Positions 10,174-20,416 are shown, counted from the first letter of the stretch. The stretch is 64,000 nt of DNA from Roseburia sp. (GCA_023662875.1 JAMPIG010000003.1:30460-94459); one strand, 5' to 3'. Translations and numbers: made by a program. The notes: generated from the sequence alone by a model not told the origin.

Positions 10174-11256
10174 TCAAGCGTTCTCCGCTTCGAATTTCCT
10201 CATAAACTCCACCAGCTTCTCCACGCCCTCGATCGGCATGGCATTATAAATACTGGCCCGCATGCCGCCCACGCTTCTGTGACCCTTCAGGTTCTCAAAG
10301 CCCGCCGCTTTTGCCGCCTTGACAAACGCGGCGTCCAGCGCCTCATCGCCCGTGACAAAGGGAACGTTCATCAGGGATCGATCCTCCCTGCGAACCGTAC
10401 CGCGGAACAAACTGCTCTCGTCCAGATAATCATACAGAATTTTCGCTTTCCTTTCGTTATATTCCTTCATAGCCGCCAGGCCGCCCCGCTTTTTCAGCCA
10501 CTTGAACACCTTTCCGCAAATATAAATTCCATACGCCGGAGGCGTGTTATACATGGAACCGTTATCCGCATGAATTTTATACCGCAGCATGGTAGGCGTA
10601 CCGGGCAGCACATCCTCTGTAATCAGATCCTCCCGGATAATCACAATTACCACCCCCGCAGGGCCGATATTCTTCTGCACACCGCCGTAAATCAGACCAT
10701 ACCTGGTCACGTCCACCGGTTCCGAGAGAAAACAGCTGGATACATCCGCCACAAGCGGCTTTCCCTTCGTATCCGGCAGCTCCTTAAACTTTGTGCCATA
10801 GATCGTGTTGTTTTCACAAATATAGACATAATCCGCATCCTCGCTGATCGGAAGATCCGAACAATCCGGTATGTAAGAAAATGTCTTATCCTCGGAGGAC
10901 GCAATTTTTCTCGCTTTCCCGTAAAGAGACGCCTCCTGATAAGCCTTCTTCGCCCACTGCCCGGTAACGATATAATCCGCCGCCCTGTTCTTCATCAGGT
11001 TCATGGGAATCATGGCAAACTGCTGGCTCGCCCCGCCCTGCAGAAACAACACCCGGTAATTGTCCGGAATTCCCATCAGCTCCCGCAGATCCGCCTCCGC
11101 TCCCTGTATGATTTCCTCATAAGCCCTGGAACGATGACTCATTTCCATCACCGACATCCCCGTCCCGTTATAATCCAACATTTCCGCGGCGGCCTCCCGC
11201 AATACCTCCTCCGGCAAAACCGCAGGCCCCGCGGAAAAATTGTAAACTCTGGCCAT
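10174..11256 (-). CDS. serC: phosphoserine aminotransferase
   Basis: PLP-dependent enzyme converting 3-phosphohydroxypyruvate and glutamate to phosphoserine. It is 360 residues, the normal length. Landmarks are FSAGPAVLPEEVL at the N-terminus, FLQGGASQQFAM (phosphate-binding loop, near 70), VADVSSCFLS, and GGVQKNIGP with the PLP lysine near 193. The C-terminal HRSVGGMRASIYNA is the family's substrate-binding end. The start has an AAGGAGGATG site. It sits 39 bases after the L,D-transpeptidase gene with no terminator between, so it is probably read with the upstream leu/ilv genes. Confidence 0.96.
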   Translation of the reverse strand: MARVYNFSAGPAVLPEEVLREAAAEMLDYNGTGMSVMEMSHRSRAYEEIIQGAEADLRELMGIPDNYRVLFLQGGASQQFAMIPMNLMKNRAADYIVTGQWAKKAYQEASLYGKARKIASSEDKTFSYIPDCSDLPISEDADYVYICENNTIYGTKFKELPDTKGKPLVADVSSCFLSEPVDVTRYGLIYGGVQKNIGPAGVVIVIIREDLITEDVLPGTPTMLRYKIHADNGSMYNTPPAYGIYICGKVFKWLKKRGGLAAMKEYNERKAKILYDYLDESSLFRGTVRREDRSLMNVPFVTGDEALDAAFVKAAKAAGFENLKGHRSVGGMRASIYNAMPIEGVEKLVEFMRKFEAENA

Positions 11257-11295
11257 TTTTTCATCCTCCTTCTGAAATAATATACTCCTGCCCCT

Positions 11296-12696
11296 TTAAT
11301 AGAACATAATCACCGGCGTCCCAATCTCCACCATCTCATAAAGCTCGGCCATCACATCCGGCGGCGTATTGACGCATCCGTGAGACCCGTTCCGCTTGTA
11401 AATCTCGCCCCCGAACTTAGCTCTCCAGTCAGCGTCATGGATCCCGACTCCCCCCTTTACCGGCATCCAGTATTTTACCGGAGTCTCATAATCCGCCCCC
11501 TTTAAAACCCGGTTGCGCTCCTTATTATAGACAAAGTTGATTCCCTCCGGTGTTCCCCTTCGTTTCCCGATATCCCCCGTTACCACATCCGTATCCAGCG
11601 CGAGCTCCCCGTCCACATAATAATACATATGCTGATCGGTCAGATCCACTTCGATATAGGTATCTCCGATATCGTCCTGTCCCCGGACAAAGCCCTCCTT
11701 CTCGTATTCCGGGACACGAACCTGCTCCTCCTCCCCGTCTTTCCTAAGAGCCGCCAGCAGATAGGCTTTTTCCGCCTCCTTATCCAGCAGCGTTCCATAG
11801 GTTCCGTACTTCACGGCGACCACATCCCCCCTGGTAGCCTGAAACTCCCGCACCGTACCACAGGTGTCGTAGACTTCCGCCAGCTGATCCACCCAGCGCC
11901 CTACGCTCTCCTCATCCGGAAGGACACAGCCGTCCTCCAGCAACGGCGTCCCGGCCTCATCCGTCTTTATAAATGTCCCGAGAACTCCCGCTGTCAGCTC
12001 CAGCTGCTCCGCTCCCATATCATAGATGATCCTTCTGTCCAAAAAGGCTTTCACCCGCTCCCAGAGTTCTCTCTGCTCCAGATCCTCCCGGCTGTCCTCC
12101 AGATCCCGATAACACTGTCCTTCCTGCAGGTCGATCCGCAGATTTCCCGCCCGAAAACATTCTTCCATATATTCCGGGACGCGCTCGCAGTCCAGCCGCA
12201 TCCGATTGCCGTCCCGAAAGCAATACCCTTCCTCCTCGTCGTATTCCACCTGACAGCCCTCCGGCAGCTCTCTCGCCCGCCGTACAGGCTCCAGTTCCTC
12301 CACATGCTCCTGCAGTCTGGCGGCATCGCAGACATACCTGGCCTCCAGATTGGTACTGGTCGAATCGTACAGTTGATTCATCCAGAAAAAGGAGGCATGC
12401 TGCTTTAAGTATTCCTGCAGCGCCTCTCTGTAATCCGGGCTCAATCCGATCTCCTCCGCGTCCAGCGTCCATTCCCGCCCCTCCGCGTCCACAAGAACCA
12501 CATCGGGAACTCTCGTCTGTCCGATCAGCTCCGCATTGACCTCATCAATTGTCTTCCCCGTACAGTAAACCCCGTTGATCCAGGTATTTACCGGAAAATT
12601 GTCCTGATAATAAACCCCCAGCGCCAGGCCGCCGCTCAGCAGAATCAGCAGTCCGCACAGCAGGATCAGCAACAGAATACGCTTCTTTTTTCTCAT
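11296..12696 (-). CDS. L,D-transpeptidase (YkuD) with peptidoglycan-binding-like domain
   Basis: Cell-wall enzyme expected to form 3-3 cross-links or attach groups to peptidoglycan, outside the membrane. It is 466 residues: basic N-terminus, one membrane segment at about 5-28, two regions resembling the PG_binding_4/VanW-associated domain (about 50-320), then a YkuD domain (about 335-466). The catalytic motif is SHGCVNTP with Cys near 440, preceded by a conserved His (GVGIHDADW). The stop is only 39 bases from the serC start, and the gene begins 6 bases after the ilvB stop, so a wall enzyme is embedded in an amino-acid operon. The start has only a weak AAGG ribosome site. Confidence 0.92.
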   Translation of the reverse strand: MRKKKRILLLILLCGLLILLSGGLALGVYYQDNFPVNTWINGVYCTGKTIDEVNAELIGQTRVPDVVLVDAEGREWTLDAEEIGLSPDYREALQEYLKQHASFFWMNQLYDSTSTNLEARYVCDAARLQEHVEELEPVRRARELPEGCQVEYDEEEGYCFRDGNRMRLDCERVPEYMEECFRAGNLRIDLQEGQCYRDLEDSREDLEQRELWERVKAFLDRRIIYDMGAEQLELTAGVLGTFIKTDEAGTPLLEDGCVLPDEESVGRWVDQLAEVYDTCGTVREFQATRGDVVAVKYGTYGTLLDKEAEKAYLLAALRKDGEEEQVRVPEYEKEGFVRGQDDIGDTYIEVDLTDQHMYYYVDGELALDTDVVTGDIGKRRGTPEGINFVYNKERNRVLKGADYETPVKYWMPVKGGVGIHDADWRAKFGGEIYKRNGSHGCVNTPPDVMAELYEMVEIGTPVIMFY

Positions 12697-12702
12697 CTTG
12701 CC

Positions 12703-14376
12703 TTATTCTTTCATATCGTCCCCATCAAACACGTCCGCAATGGGCGCTCCCGCGGGAACCATGGGAAATACCTTGTCGTCCTCGGGAATCACACATTCGA
12801 TCAACACGGGAGCCTTTCTCGCGATGGCTTCCCGGATGGCAGGCTCTACCTCTTCCTTCTTTGTCACACGGATCGCCGTACAGCCCAGCGCCTCCGCCAC
12901 CTTACAGAAGTCAACGCTGTCGTTCAGCACGGTCTGGGAATACCGCTTCTCATAAAACAGCGTCTGCCACTGCCTCACCATCCCCAGAACATGGTTGTTG
13001 ATCACCACCTGGATGATCGGGATTCCATAACGGCTGGCGGTGGCCAGCTCATTCATATTCATGCGGAAGCACCCGTCCCCGGCGATGTTGATACAGATTT
13101 TATCCGGCTGGCCGATCTGCGCGCCGATACAGGCTCCCAGCCCATAGCCCATGGTTCCCAGCCCGCCGGAGGACAGGAAGCTGCGGGGCGACGTATAGCA
13201 GTAATACTGCGCCGCCCACATCTGATGCTGCCCTACGTCCGTCGTAATCAGGGCCTGCCCGTCCGTGACCCTGTCGATGGTCTCCATCACATAAGGACAG
13301 GAAAGGCCGGAAGAATCATACTTCAGCGGATATTTCTCCTTAAGCTCCTCCACCGTCCTCATCCAGTCGCCATGATCCTGCGGGGTCAGCATATCGTTCA
13401 GCCGCCCCAGAACCTCCTTTAAATCTCCCACAATCCCCACGTCCACCCGGACGTTCTTATTGAGCTCCGCCGCGTCGATATCGATCTGAATGATCCTTGC
13501 GTTCTCCGCGAATTTCTTCGGATTTCCGGTCACACGATCCGAGAACCTGGCTCCCAGGGCAATCAGAAGGTCGCACTGGCTCACGCCCAGGTTGGAGGCT
13601 TTCGTGCCGTGCATCCCGATCATGCCGGTATACCTGGGACTTCTGCCGTCGAAGCCTCCCTTCCCCATCAGGGTATCGCACACCGGCGCGTCGACCAGCT
13701 CCGCGAACCGCGCAACCTCCTCGAAGGCCCCGGAGCTCACCGCGCCGCCTCCCAGGTAAAGGAAGGGCTTCTCCGACTCCCGGATATAGTTTACAACGGT
13801 CTCCAGCGCTTCCTCCGTATAAGTAGCCCCAAGGAGGATTTCCTGTGCTTTCTCCGGCGTATATTCGCAGACCGCCGCCGTGACGTCCTTTGTGATATCT
13901 ACGAGAACCGGCCCCGGTCTGCCGCTCCTGGCGATCGCAAAGGCCTTGCGCAGCGTGGGTGCCAGATCCTCCACATTTTTTACGATATAGCCATGCTTTG
14001 TGATCGGCATGGTCACTCCGGCGATATCCACCTCCTGGAAGCTGTCCTTCCCCAGCAGAGGAAGCGTTACGTTCGCGGTGATCGCCACCATGGGAACCGA
14101 ATCCATATAGGCGGTAGCGATTCCCGTCACCAGGTTCGTAGCCCCCGGGCCGCTTGTGGCCATACAGACCCCGACCTTTCCGGTCGCCCTGGCGTAACCG
14201 TCCGCCGCGTGGGCGGCACCCTGCTCGTGGCTGGTGAGGATATGGCGGATCTCTCCGCTGTGCTGATAGAGGGCGTCATAGATATTCAGGATCGCCCCGC
14301 CGGGATAACCGAAAACCGTATCCACGCCCTGCTCCTTCAGACATTCCACAACAATTTCCGAACCGTTCAGCTGCAT
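12703..14376 (-). CDS. ilvB: acetolactate synthase, large (catalytic) subunit
   Basis: TPP- and FAD-dependent first common step of valine and isoleucine synthesis (and leucine via valine precursor). It is 557 residues, the usual length. Landmarks are FGYPGGAIL, LTSHEQGAAHAADGYAR with catalytic Glu near 49, the FAD region LGARFSDRVTGN, and the TPP motif GDGCFRMNMNELAT (GDG...N) near 440. No small regulatory subunit (ilvN) is seen next to it in this window. The ribosome site GGAGG lies in the end of ilvD, four bases from it, so the two are tightly linked. Confidence 0.95.
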   Translation of the reverse strand: MQLNGSEIVVECLKEQGVDTVFGYPGGAILNIYDALYQHSGEIRHILTSHEQGAAHAADGYARATGKVGVCMATSGPGATNLVTGIATAYMDSVPMVAITANVTLPLLGKDSFQEVDIAGVTMPITKHGYIVKNVEDLAPTLRKAFAIARSGRPGPVLVDITKDVTAAVCEYTPEKAQEILLGATYTEEALETVVNYIRESEKPFLYLGGGAVSSGAFEEVARFAELVDAPVCDTLMGKGGFDGRSPRYTGMIGMHGTKASNLGVSQCDLLIALGARFSDRVTGNPKKFAENARIIQIDIDAAELNKNVRVDVGIVGDLKEVLGRLNDMLTPQDHGDWMRTVEELKEKYPLKYDSSGLSCPYVMETIDRVTDGQALITTDVGQHQMWAAQYYCYTSPRSFLSSGGLGTMGYGLGACIGAQIGQPDKICINIAGDGCFRMNMNELATASRYGIPIIQVVINNHVLGMVRQWQTLFYEKRYSQTVLNDSVDFCKVAEALGCTAIRVTKKEEVEPAIREAIARKAPVLIECVIPEDDKVFPMVPAGAPIADVFDGDDMKE

Positions 14377-14380
14377 CGCC

Positions 14381-16060
14381 TTAATCCTCCTGTCTCTTCG
14401 GAATCTCCAGAACGGCTCCCCGGTTGCCGCTGGTCACCATCTCGCAGTAACGGGACAGATACCCCGTCGTCACGCCCGGCTGACGGGGCTGCCATTTTTC
14501 GCGCCGCAAAGCCAGCTCTTCCTCCGAAACCGCCAGCTCCAACGTCAGCGCCGGAATGTTGATCCGGATAATATCCCCTTCCTCCACCAGGGCGATGGGG
14601 CCGCCTACCGCCGCCTCGGGAGACACATGTCCGATGGACGCGCCCCGGGACGCGCCGGAAAACCGCCCGTCCGTAATCAGCGCCACGCTGGAGCCAAGCC
14701 CCATGCCCGCAATCGCCGAGGTGGGATTCAGCATCTCCCGCATCCCCGGACCGCCCTTCGGTCCCTCGTAGCGGATGACAACTACATCCCCCGCTACGAT
14801 CTTGCCGCTTTTAATCGCCTCGATGGCGTCCTCCTCGCAGTCAAAGACCCTGGCCGGGCCCTCGTGAACCATCATCTCAGGAACCACCGCGGAGCGCTTT
14901 ACCACAGAACCGTCCGGCGCAAGGTTCCCCTTCAAGACTGCCAGCCCGCCCGTTGCGCTGTAGGGATTCTCCACCGGCCGAATCACCTCCGGATTCCGGT
15001 TCACCGCGCGGGCGATATTCTCACCGATCGTCTTTCCGGTCACTGTCATGCAGTCCGTATCCAACAGCCCGATATCCGCCAGCTCCTTCATCACCGCATA
15101 CACGCCCCCGGCCTCGTTGAGATCCTCCATATAGGTCGGCCCCGCCGGCGCAAGATGACAGAGATTCGGCGTCTTTTCGCTGATCGGGTTTGCGTAACTG
15201 ATATCGAAGTCAAAGCCGATCTCATGGGCGATGGCCGGGAGATGCAGCATGGAGTTGGTGGAGCAGCCAAGAGCCATATCCACAGTCAGAGCGTTGATAA
15301 TGGACTCCTTCGTGATAATGTCCCTGGCCCGGATGTTTTTCCGGTACAGCTCCATAACAGCCATCCCCGCGTGCTTGGCCAGCTTGATCCGCTCCGAATA
15401 GACCGCTGGAATCGTCCCGTTGCCCCGAAGCCCCATTCCCAGCGCCTCCGTCAGACAGTTCATGGAATTTGCCGTGTACATACCGGAACAGGAGCCGCAG
15501 GTCGGACACACCTTGTTCTCAAACTCCGTCACGTCCTCCTCCGTCATGGTTCCCGCCGCGTAGGAGCCCACCGCCTCAAACATAGAGGAAAGACTCCTCT
15601 TCTGTCCTTTCACATGCCCTGCCAGCATGGGTCCGCCGGACACAAATACGGTAGGCAGGTTTAAACGCGCCGCCGCCATCAGAAGTCCCGGTACGTTTTT
15701 ATCGCAGTTCGGAACCATGACCAGCGCGTCAAACTGATGGGCAATCGCCATGCACTCCGTGGAATCCGCGATCAGATCTCTTGTGACCAGGGAATACTTC
15801 ATGCCCACATGCCCCATGGCGATTCCGTCGCAGACGGCGATGGCCGGGAACACCACCGGCACGCCGCCGGCCTCCGCCACGCCCAGCCTGACCGCATCCA
15901 CAATCTTATCAAGGTTCATATGTCCCGGGACAATCTCGTTGTAGGAGCTGACAATCCCCACCATGGGCTTCTTCATCTCCTCCGCCGTAAATCCCAGCGC
16001 GTTAAACAGACTTCTCGCCGGTGCCTGCTGCATACCGACCCTTGCATTGTCGCTTATCAT
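14381..16060 (-). CDS. ilvD: dihydroxy-acid dehydratase
   Basis: Iron-sulfur enzyme that dehydrates 2,3-dihydroxy acids to the keto acids of valine and isoleucine. It is 559 residues, the family length. Cluster and metal motifs are present: PNCDKNVPG (near 120), [14 protein letters not shown] (near 190), and the C-terminal [19 protein letters not shown]. The start at 16060 has an AAAGGAAGG site. It lies 35 bases after leuB and 4 bases before ilvB. With those genes it covers most of the branched-chain pathway; leuA, leuCD, ilvC and ilvE are not in the window. Confidence 0.96.
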   Translation of the reverse strand: MISDNARVGMQQAPARSLFNALGFTAEEMKKPMVGIVSSYNEIVPGHMNLDKIVDAVRLGVAEAGGVPVVFPAIAVCDGIAMGHVGMKYSLVTRDLIADSTECMAIAHQFDALVMVPNCDKNVPGLLMAAARLNLPTVFVSGGPMLAGHVKGQKRSLSSMFEAVGSYAAGTMTEEDVTEFENKVCPTCGSCSGMYTANSMNCLTEALGMGLRGNGTIPAVYSERIKLAKHAGMAVMELYRKNIRARDIITKESIINALTVDMALGCSTNSMLHLPAIAHEIGFDFDISYANPISEKTPNLCHLAPAGPTYMEDLNEAGGVYAVMKELADIGLLDTDCMTVTGKTIGENIARAVNRNPEVIRPVENPYSATGGLAVLKGNLAPDGSVVKRSAVVPEMMVHEGPARVFDCEEDAIEAIKSGKIVAGDVVVIRYEGPKGGPGMREMLNPTSAIAGMGLGSSVALITDGRFSGASRGASIGHVSPEAAVGGPIALVEEGDIIRINIPALTLELAVSEEELALRREKWQPRQPGVTTGYLSRYCEMVTSGNRGAVLEIPKRQED

Positions 16061-16095
16061 GTATTCTTACCTTCCTTTCCCGTTTTTAAACAGTA

Positions 16096-17181
16096 TTATT
16101 GAATATAATCCGCCAGAAGGCTTCCCATCTCCGAGCAGCCTACCCTCTTACAGCCCTCCGACATAATATCCCCCGTGCGGTAACCCGCCTGCAGAGCCTT
16201 CTTTACCGCCGCCTCCACAGCGTCCGCCTCCCGATCCAGGTCAAAGCTGTACCGCAGCATCATAGCGGCGCTCAGCACAGTGGCAATCGGATTCGCGATA
16301 TCCTGTCCCGCGATATCGGGGGCCGAACCGTGGCTTGGCTCGTAAAGACCGAATTTACTGTCGTTTAAGCTGGCGCTTGCCAGCATGCCGATGGAGCCTG
16401 TCACCATGCTGGCCTCGTCGGAGAGGATATCGCCGAACATATTCTCCGTCAGGATCACATCGAACTGGGACGGATCCTTCACCAGCTGCATGGCGCAGTT
16501 GTCTACCAGCATATGCTCCAGCGTCACCTCCGGATAATCCTTCGCAACCTCCTCCACAACCTTTCTCCAAAGCCGGGAGGAATCCAGTACGTTCGCCTTA
16601 TCCACACTGGTCACCTTCTTCCGGCGCTTTTTCGCGATGTCAAATCCCTTGACTGCGATCCGCCGGATCTCGTTTTCGTCGTAGGTCAGGGTATCGATCG
16701 CCTTCCGGACGCCGTTCTCCACGACGGTCTTCCGCTCCCCGAAATAGAGGCCGCCCGTCAACTCCCGCATAATCAGCAGATCAAACCCGGCCCGGCTGAT
16801 CTCCTCCTTCAGAGGACAGGCTCCCGCCAACTCGTCATACAATACGGCGGGCCGTAGATTAGCAAACAGGTTCAGAGCTTTCCGCAGCCCAAGCAGTCCC
16901 GCCTCCGGCCGTCTCTCGGGCGGCAGCTGATACCAGGGGGAGGTTGTCGTATTTCCGCCGATGGAGCCCATCAGCACCGCGTCGGCGGCCTTCGCCTTCG
17001 CGATCGCCTCCTCCGTCAGCGGCACGCCGTGTACATCGATGGAAGCTCCTCCCATCAGAATATCCTCAAACAACATCTTATGTCCGTAGACAACGGCCAC
17101 CTTCTCCAATACCTTCTTCGCCTCCGCGACGATCTCCGGTCCAATCCCGTCTCCGGGAATACAGGTAATTCGTAATTCCAT
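16096..17181 (-). CDS. leuB: 3-isopropylmalate dehydrogenase
   Basis: NAD-dependent oxidative decarboxylation in leucine synthesis. It is about 361 residues. Landmarks are [11 protein letters not shown] at the N-terminus, [11 protein letters not shown] near 140, a [13 protein letters not shown] stretch near 195, and the C-terminal [14 protein letters not shown] nucleotide region. Two in-frame ATGs occur; the one at 17181 is preferred because AAAGGA is correctly spaced before it, while the one at 17190 would begin almost inside that site. First gene of the leuB-ilvD-ilvB run, with a strong promoter about 120 bases upstream. No T-box or leader peptide rich in leucine codons was found in the leader. 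Confidence 0.95.
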   Translation of the reverse strand: MELRITCIPGDGIGPEIVAEAKKVLEKVAVVYGHKMLFEDILMGGASIDVHGVPLTEEAIAKAKAADAVLMGSIGGNTTTSPWYQLPPERRPEAGLLGLRKALNLFANLRPAVLYDELAGACPLKEEISRAGFDLLIMRELTGGLYFGERKTVVENGVRKAIDTLTYDENEIRRIAVKGFDIAKKRRKKVTSVDKANVLDSSRLWRKVVEEVAKDYPEVTLEHMLVDNCAMQLVKDPSQFDVILTENMFGDILSDEASMVTGSIGMLASASLNDSKFGLYEPSHGSAPDIAGQDIANPIATVLSAAMMLRYSFDLDREADAVEAAVKKALQAGYRTGDIMSEGCKRVGCSEMGSLLADYIQ

Positions 17182-17302
17182 AAGCTCCATCCTTTCTGTT
17201 TCCTCTCACTCCGTCGCCGGGAACAGGCGCTCCGTCCGCTGTCCTGCCGTATACCATCGAAAACTTTGATGGATTAAAGCGTGAAAGATGTATATTCTCT
17301 TT

Positions 17303-17331
17303 ATCATACCCGATAGGCAGGTAAATTTCAA
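17303..17331 (-). promoter_or_regulatory. promoter of the leuB-ilvD-ilvB operon
   Basis: Minus strand -35 TTGAAA (17326-17331), 17-base spacer, -10 TATGAT (17303-17308). The expected transcript start is near 17296, giving a leader of about 115 bases that contains a small hairpin (CCATC / GATGG) but no recognisable riboswitch. Upstream of -35 is a purine-rich AGGAAGAAAA text repeated twice. Confidence 0.78.
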
Positions 17332-17486
17332 GGTACAAATCTATTTTCTTCCTGATTTTCTTCCTGAGCTTTTTCAGCTTTTTCATCCATCCTTTTATAT
17401 ACGCATTTTTTTGCATTTTCGCATATACACCGCTCGATAAACCCGCAGGCTCGCATCTTCCATGGAGATTGAAAAAGCCCCTGCCG

Positions 17487-17520
17487 GAAAAATGCCTACA
17501 TTTCCGTCGAAATGTAGGCA
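17487..17520 (-). terminator. intrinsic terminator after yajC
   Basis: Perfect 12-base stem (17493-17504 with 17509-17520), four-base loop, followed on the minus strand by T5. It lies about 70 bases past the yajC stop and separates the yajC transcript from the leuB promoter. The rest of the 409-base gap 17182-17590 contains only the leuB promoter and leader. Confidence 0.88.
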
Positions 17521-17590
17521 CTGCACCGCTCATTTTCAATTTACAGCTTTCCGAATAATAAAGAATCCGTCAAACCGCAGCGATCTGCTG

Positions 17591-17917
17591 TCAGCCCTCC
17601 GCCTTCTCCACACGGCTGATCGCGCTCTTCTCCATGGGAATACGGCAGTTCCGGTTATTGCCGAACTCAACGATTACCGTGTTGTCCTCATCCGAGATAT
17701 CGATGACAATCCCGTAAAATCCGGACGTCGTCAATACGCAGTCGCCGATGGTCAACGAAGCCAGCATTGCCGCAATTTTCTTCTTCTCCTTGCTCTGGGG
17801 CCGGAACAAAAAGAACCAGATCGCCACAAAGAAAAGACCGTACACAAGCACCATTGCCAGAAGGCTTCCTCCTGCGCTCTGCGCCGCATCTACATTCGCA
17901 TCCAACAAAATACCCAT
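17591..17917 (-). CDS. yajC: Sec translocon accessory protein YajC
   Basis: Small membrane partner of SecDF in protein export. It is 108 residues: a short outside N-terminus, one hydrophobic helix (about 20-39, reading GLFFVAIWFFLFRPQ, the family signature with the FRPQ exit), then a cytosolic beta domain with IGDCVLTTSGFYGIV. The start at 17917 has a GGAGGAAG site. It follows tgt, a classic order (tgt-yajC), but has its own promoter 60-90 bases upstream. It ends before a strong terminator. Confidence 0.95.
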   Translation of the reverse strand: MGILLDANVDAAQSAGGSLLAMVLVYGLFFVAIWFFLFRPQSKEKKKIAAMLASLTIGDCVLTTSGFYGIVIDISDEDNTVIVEFGNNRNCRIPMEKSAISRVEKAEG

Positions 17918-17979
17918 TCTTCCTCCATTCCGCCGTCTCCGCCTTCTCCCGGCGTAAACGGCTCGTCCTCTAAGATACT

Positions 17980-18008
17980 ATAATACACAAAAATGCCTCA
18001 CAGGGCAA
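17980..18008 (-). promoter_or_regulatory. promoter for yajC
   Basis: Minus strand -35 TTGCCC (18003-18008), 17-base spacer ending in TGTG, -10 TATTAT (17980-17985), located between tgt and yajC. Confidence 0.6.
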
Positions 18009-18103
18009 GCACTTTCTTCCTTTTCATGACAATCTATCCTCTCGCTGTCCTGCAGCGCCCGCCCCGCATTCTTCTCCTGCTGCGACAAAGCTTCCTAATA
18101 GAG

Positions 18104-19234
18104 TCAATAACCCGCCGTCATCCCGTCCAGCTTGCGCTTCTTATACTCCGCGAACCGCCCCTCGTCCAGAGCGTCCCGGATCTCCTGCATCATCGTGTTA
18201 TAGAAATACAGATTATGCAGCACGCAAAGACGCATCCCCAGCATCTCCCCGGCCTTTAACAGATGCCGGATATAAGCTCTGGAGTACCGCCTGCAGGCCG
18301 GGCAGCCGCAGCCCGGCTCGATGGGATTCTCGTCCGTCTCATATTTTGCGTTGAACAGATTAATCTTCCCCCGGTTGGTATAGAGATGCCCGTGGCGGCC
18401 GTTCCGGCTGGGATAAACGCAGTCGAAGAAGTCCACCCCTCTCTCCACCCCCTCCAGGATATTGGCCGGCGTACCGACCCCCATCAGGTAAGTAGGCTTG
18501 TCCTCCGGCAAAAAAGGTACGGTTTCCTCCAGGATATAGTACATCTCCTCGTGAGTCTCCCCCACCGCCAGACCGCCCACCGCGTAGCCGTCCAGCTCCA
18601 TCTCCGCGATCCGCTTCGCGTGTTCGATCCGGATATCCGCGTAGACCGCCCCCTGGTTGATTCCGAACAGCAGCTGCTTCCGGTTGATGGTGTCCTCCAG
18701 GCCGTTCAGCCGCGCCATCTCGGTCTTACAACGCTCCAGCCATCTCGTCGTCCGCTCCACAGAAGCCTGTACATAGTCCCTTTCCGCCTTGCTGGGCGCG
18801 CACTCGTCGAAGGCCATGGCAATCGTAGAGGCCAGATTGGACTGTATCTGCATACTCTCCTCCGGCCCCATAAAAATCTTCCGTCCGTCCACATGGGAAT
18901 GAAAATAGACTCCCTCCTCCCGGATCTTTCGCAATCCGGCCAAGGAAAACACCTGAAAACCTCCCGAGTCCGTCAGAATCGGCCGGTTCCAGGACATGAA
19001 CCGATGGATACCCCCCATCTGCTTTACAACCCGGTCTCCCGGCCGCACATGCAGATGATAGGTATTGGAAAGCTCGACCTGGGTTCCGATCGCCTCCAGA
19101 TCCGCGGAATCTACCGCCCCCTTGATCGCGGCGGCCGTCCCCACATTCATAAACACGGGCGTCTGAATCACGCCGTGTACCGTCGTAAGCTCCGCCCGCT
19201 TTGCCCTTCCCTCTTTTTTCAGAATCCGATACAT
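18104..19234 (-). CDS. tgt: queuine/preQ1 tRNA-ribosyltransferase
   Basis: Swaps guanine-34 for preQ1 in GUN-anticodon tRNAs, a step of queuosine formation. It is 376 residues. Catalytic Asp lies in LTDSGGFQVFSL (near 90) and the nucleophile Asp in DFFDCVYPSRNGRHG (near 267). The zinc site is CGCPACRR...H in the C-terminal third. GVGTPANILEGV is the substrate-loop text. The stop of the carboxypeptidase gene is one base from this start, and the ribosome site GGAGAAAT is within that gene, so the two are read together. Confidence 0.96.
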   Translation of the reverse strand: MYRILKKEGRAKRAELTTVHGVIQTPVFMNVGTAAAIKGAVDSADLEAIGTQVELSNTYHLHVRPGDRVVKQMGGIHRFMSWNRPILTDSGGFQVFSLAGLRKIREEGVYFHSHVDGRKIFMGPEESMQIQSNLASTIAMAFDECAPSKAERDYVQASVERTTRWLERCKTEMARLNGLEDTINRKQLLFGINQGAVYADIRIEHAKRIAEMELDGYAVGGLAVGETHEEMYYILEETVPFLPEDKPTYLMGVGTPANILEGVERGVDFFDCVYPSRNGRHGHLYTNRGKINLFNAKYETDENPIEPGCGCPACRRYSRAYIRHLLKAGEMLGMRLCVLHNLYFYNTMMQEIRDALDEGRFAEYKKRKLDGMTAGY

Positions 19235-19235
19235 T

Positions 19236-20309
19236 CTATTTCTCCCAATATTCCTCCAGCTCCCAGAATTCCTCCAGGGTCAGTCCTTCTTCCGTCATCA
19301 AGACGGCGGCCTCCTTCCCTACGTAGCGGAAGTGCCAGGGCTCGTACTTGATCCCCGTGATATCCTCTTTTCCCTTCGGATAGCGCAGGATAAAGCCGAA
19401 ACGGCAGCTGTTGGCGGCAAGCCACTTCCCGCCCTCCGTATCCGCAAAGCCCTCCAGCAGCTTGGTATAGGTATTTGACACAATATCCAGCGCGAGCCCC
19501 AGCTGATGCTCGCTGGCGTTGGGAACCGTCACGGTCTGGCTGGCCCGCTGATAAGCCTCCAGATAAGAGAGCCCCATTGCCATAAAATCATTAATCTTTC
19601 GGTTGAACAGATATTCCTGACGCTCCAACCCCCGGTAGGGAGAGCAAATCTGAAGGATTACCCCGTCGTCCGCCGCCGCCTGGATCATCGCCAGCAGATC
19701 GTCAATAATCCTCTCGTCGCAACGCATGACGCCCTTCATCGTATTAATTTTCCCAAGGGGGATCTGCTCCTCGTATCCATCGGGGAGCGAATGCTGCTTG
19801 TTGACCAGAAGCAGCCTCCAATCCTCCCGTAAAAAACGGATATCCTCCGGAAGCTCCGTCGGCTCCTCAAAAGTCCCGCTGGGCCGGTTCAGCTCCAGAA
19901 TTTCCTCGCCGCTGTAGGTCGTCACGTTATCCATATCGTGCTCCGGTTCCAGGTATTCATCCTCCAGAAGCTCGTCCTCCTGATCCAGAATAGCAAGCTC
20001 GTCCAGATCGATTTCCTTCTCCTCCGCCAGAACAATATTCCTGGCCTCCTCCGAGATCGGGTTCCACGCCTCCTCCAACCGTGCCCCTGAGACAAAGGCC
20101 GGGAAGGAAAAGCTGCTGAATACCGCAAAGAGCAGGAACGATACGATCACCATGGAAAATCGCTTCCCGTTCCCCCTAAGATACGCCGCCGCATGGAAAA
20201 AAAACATTCCGACAGCCAATACCGGAACGCTGCAAAAACGGAAGAACTTATTCTTTTTTCCCCATCGAAGCAGTTTCCTGCGAAACCGCTCTCTCATCGA
20301 AACGTTCAT
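19236..20309 (-). CDS. M15B-type D-alanyl-D-alanine (or L,D-) carboxypeptidase, membrane-anchored
   Basis: Zinc peptidase trimming peptidoglycan stem peptides outside the cell, VanY/DacB/LdcB family. About 357 residues from the ATG at 20309. The N-terminal 25 residues are strongly basic, then a hydrophobic segment, a second basic stretch and another hydrophobic segment (around residues 25-70), suggesting anchoring. An acidic linker (near 85-130) follows. The catalytic domain has SEHQLGLALDIVS (zinc His and Asp, near 263) and YEPWHFRYVG (Glu and zinc His, near 323). The start is uncertain: the frame is open further upstream, but into the divergent promoter region. Confidence 0.88.
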   Translation of the reverse strand: MNVSMRERFRRKLLRWGKKNKFFRFCSVPVLAVGMFFFHAAAYLRGNGKRFSMVIVSFLLFAVFSSFSFPAFVSGARLEEAWNPISEEARNIVLAEEKEIDLDELAILDQEDELLEDEYLEPEHDMDNVTTYSGEEILELNRPSGTFEEPTELPEDIRFLREDWRLLLVNKQHSLPDGYEEQIPLGKINTMKGVMRCDERIIDDLLAMIQAAADDGVILQICSPYRGLERQEYLFNRKINDFMAMGLSYLEAYQRASQTVTVPNASEHQLGLALDIVSNTYTKLLEGFADTEGGKWLAANSCRFGFILRYPKGKEDITGIKYEPWHFRYVGKEAAVLMTEEGLTLEEFWELEEYWEK

Positions 20310-20416
20310 CAATTCCCCGATCTCACTCTTCCTGCCGCTCCTTCGGCGTTCTTCCTCTAAATCATAACACATTTTTTTTAAATATGCACCCGATATTTTA
20401 AAACTTATCAAAAAAG

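Noticed and set aside
17182-17302. Possible T-box or leucine attenuator before leuB
   Set aside because: No T-box core, no leader peptide with leucine codons, and no competing terminator hairpin were found in the leader.
17078-17539. Open frame upstream of and overlapping leuB
   Set aside because: It runs through the terminator stem and leuB promoter and has no ribosome site; chance frame.
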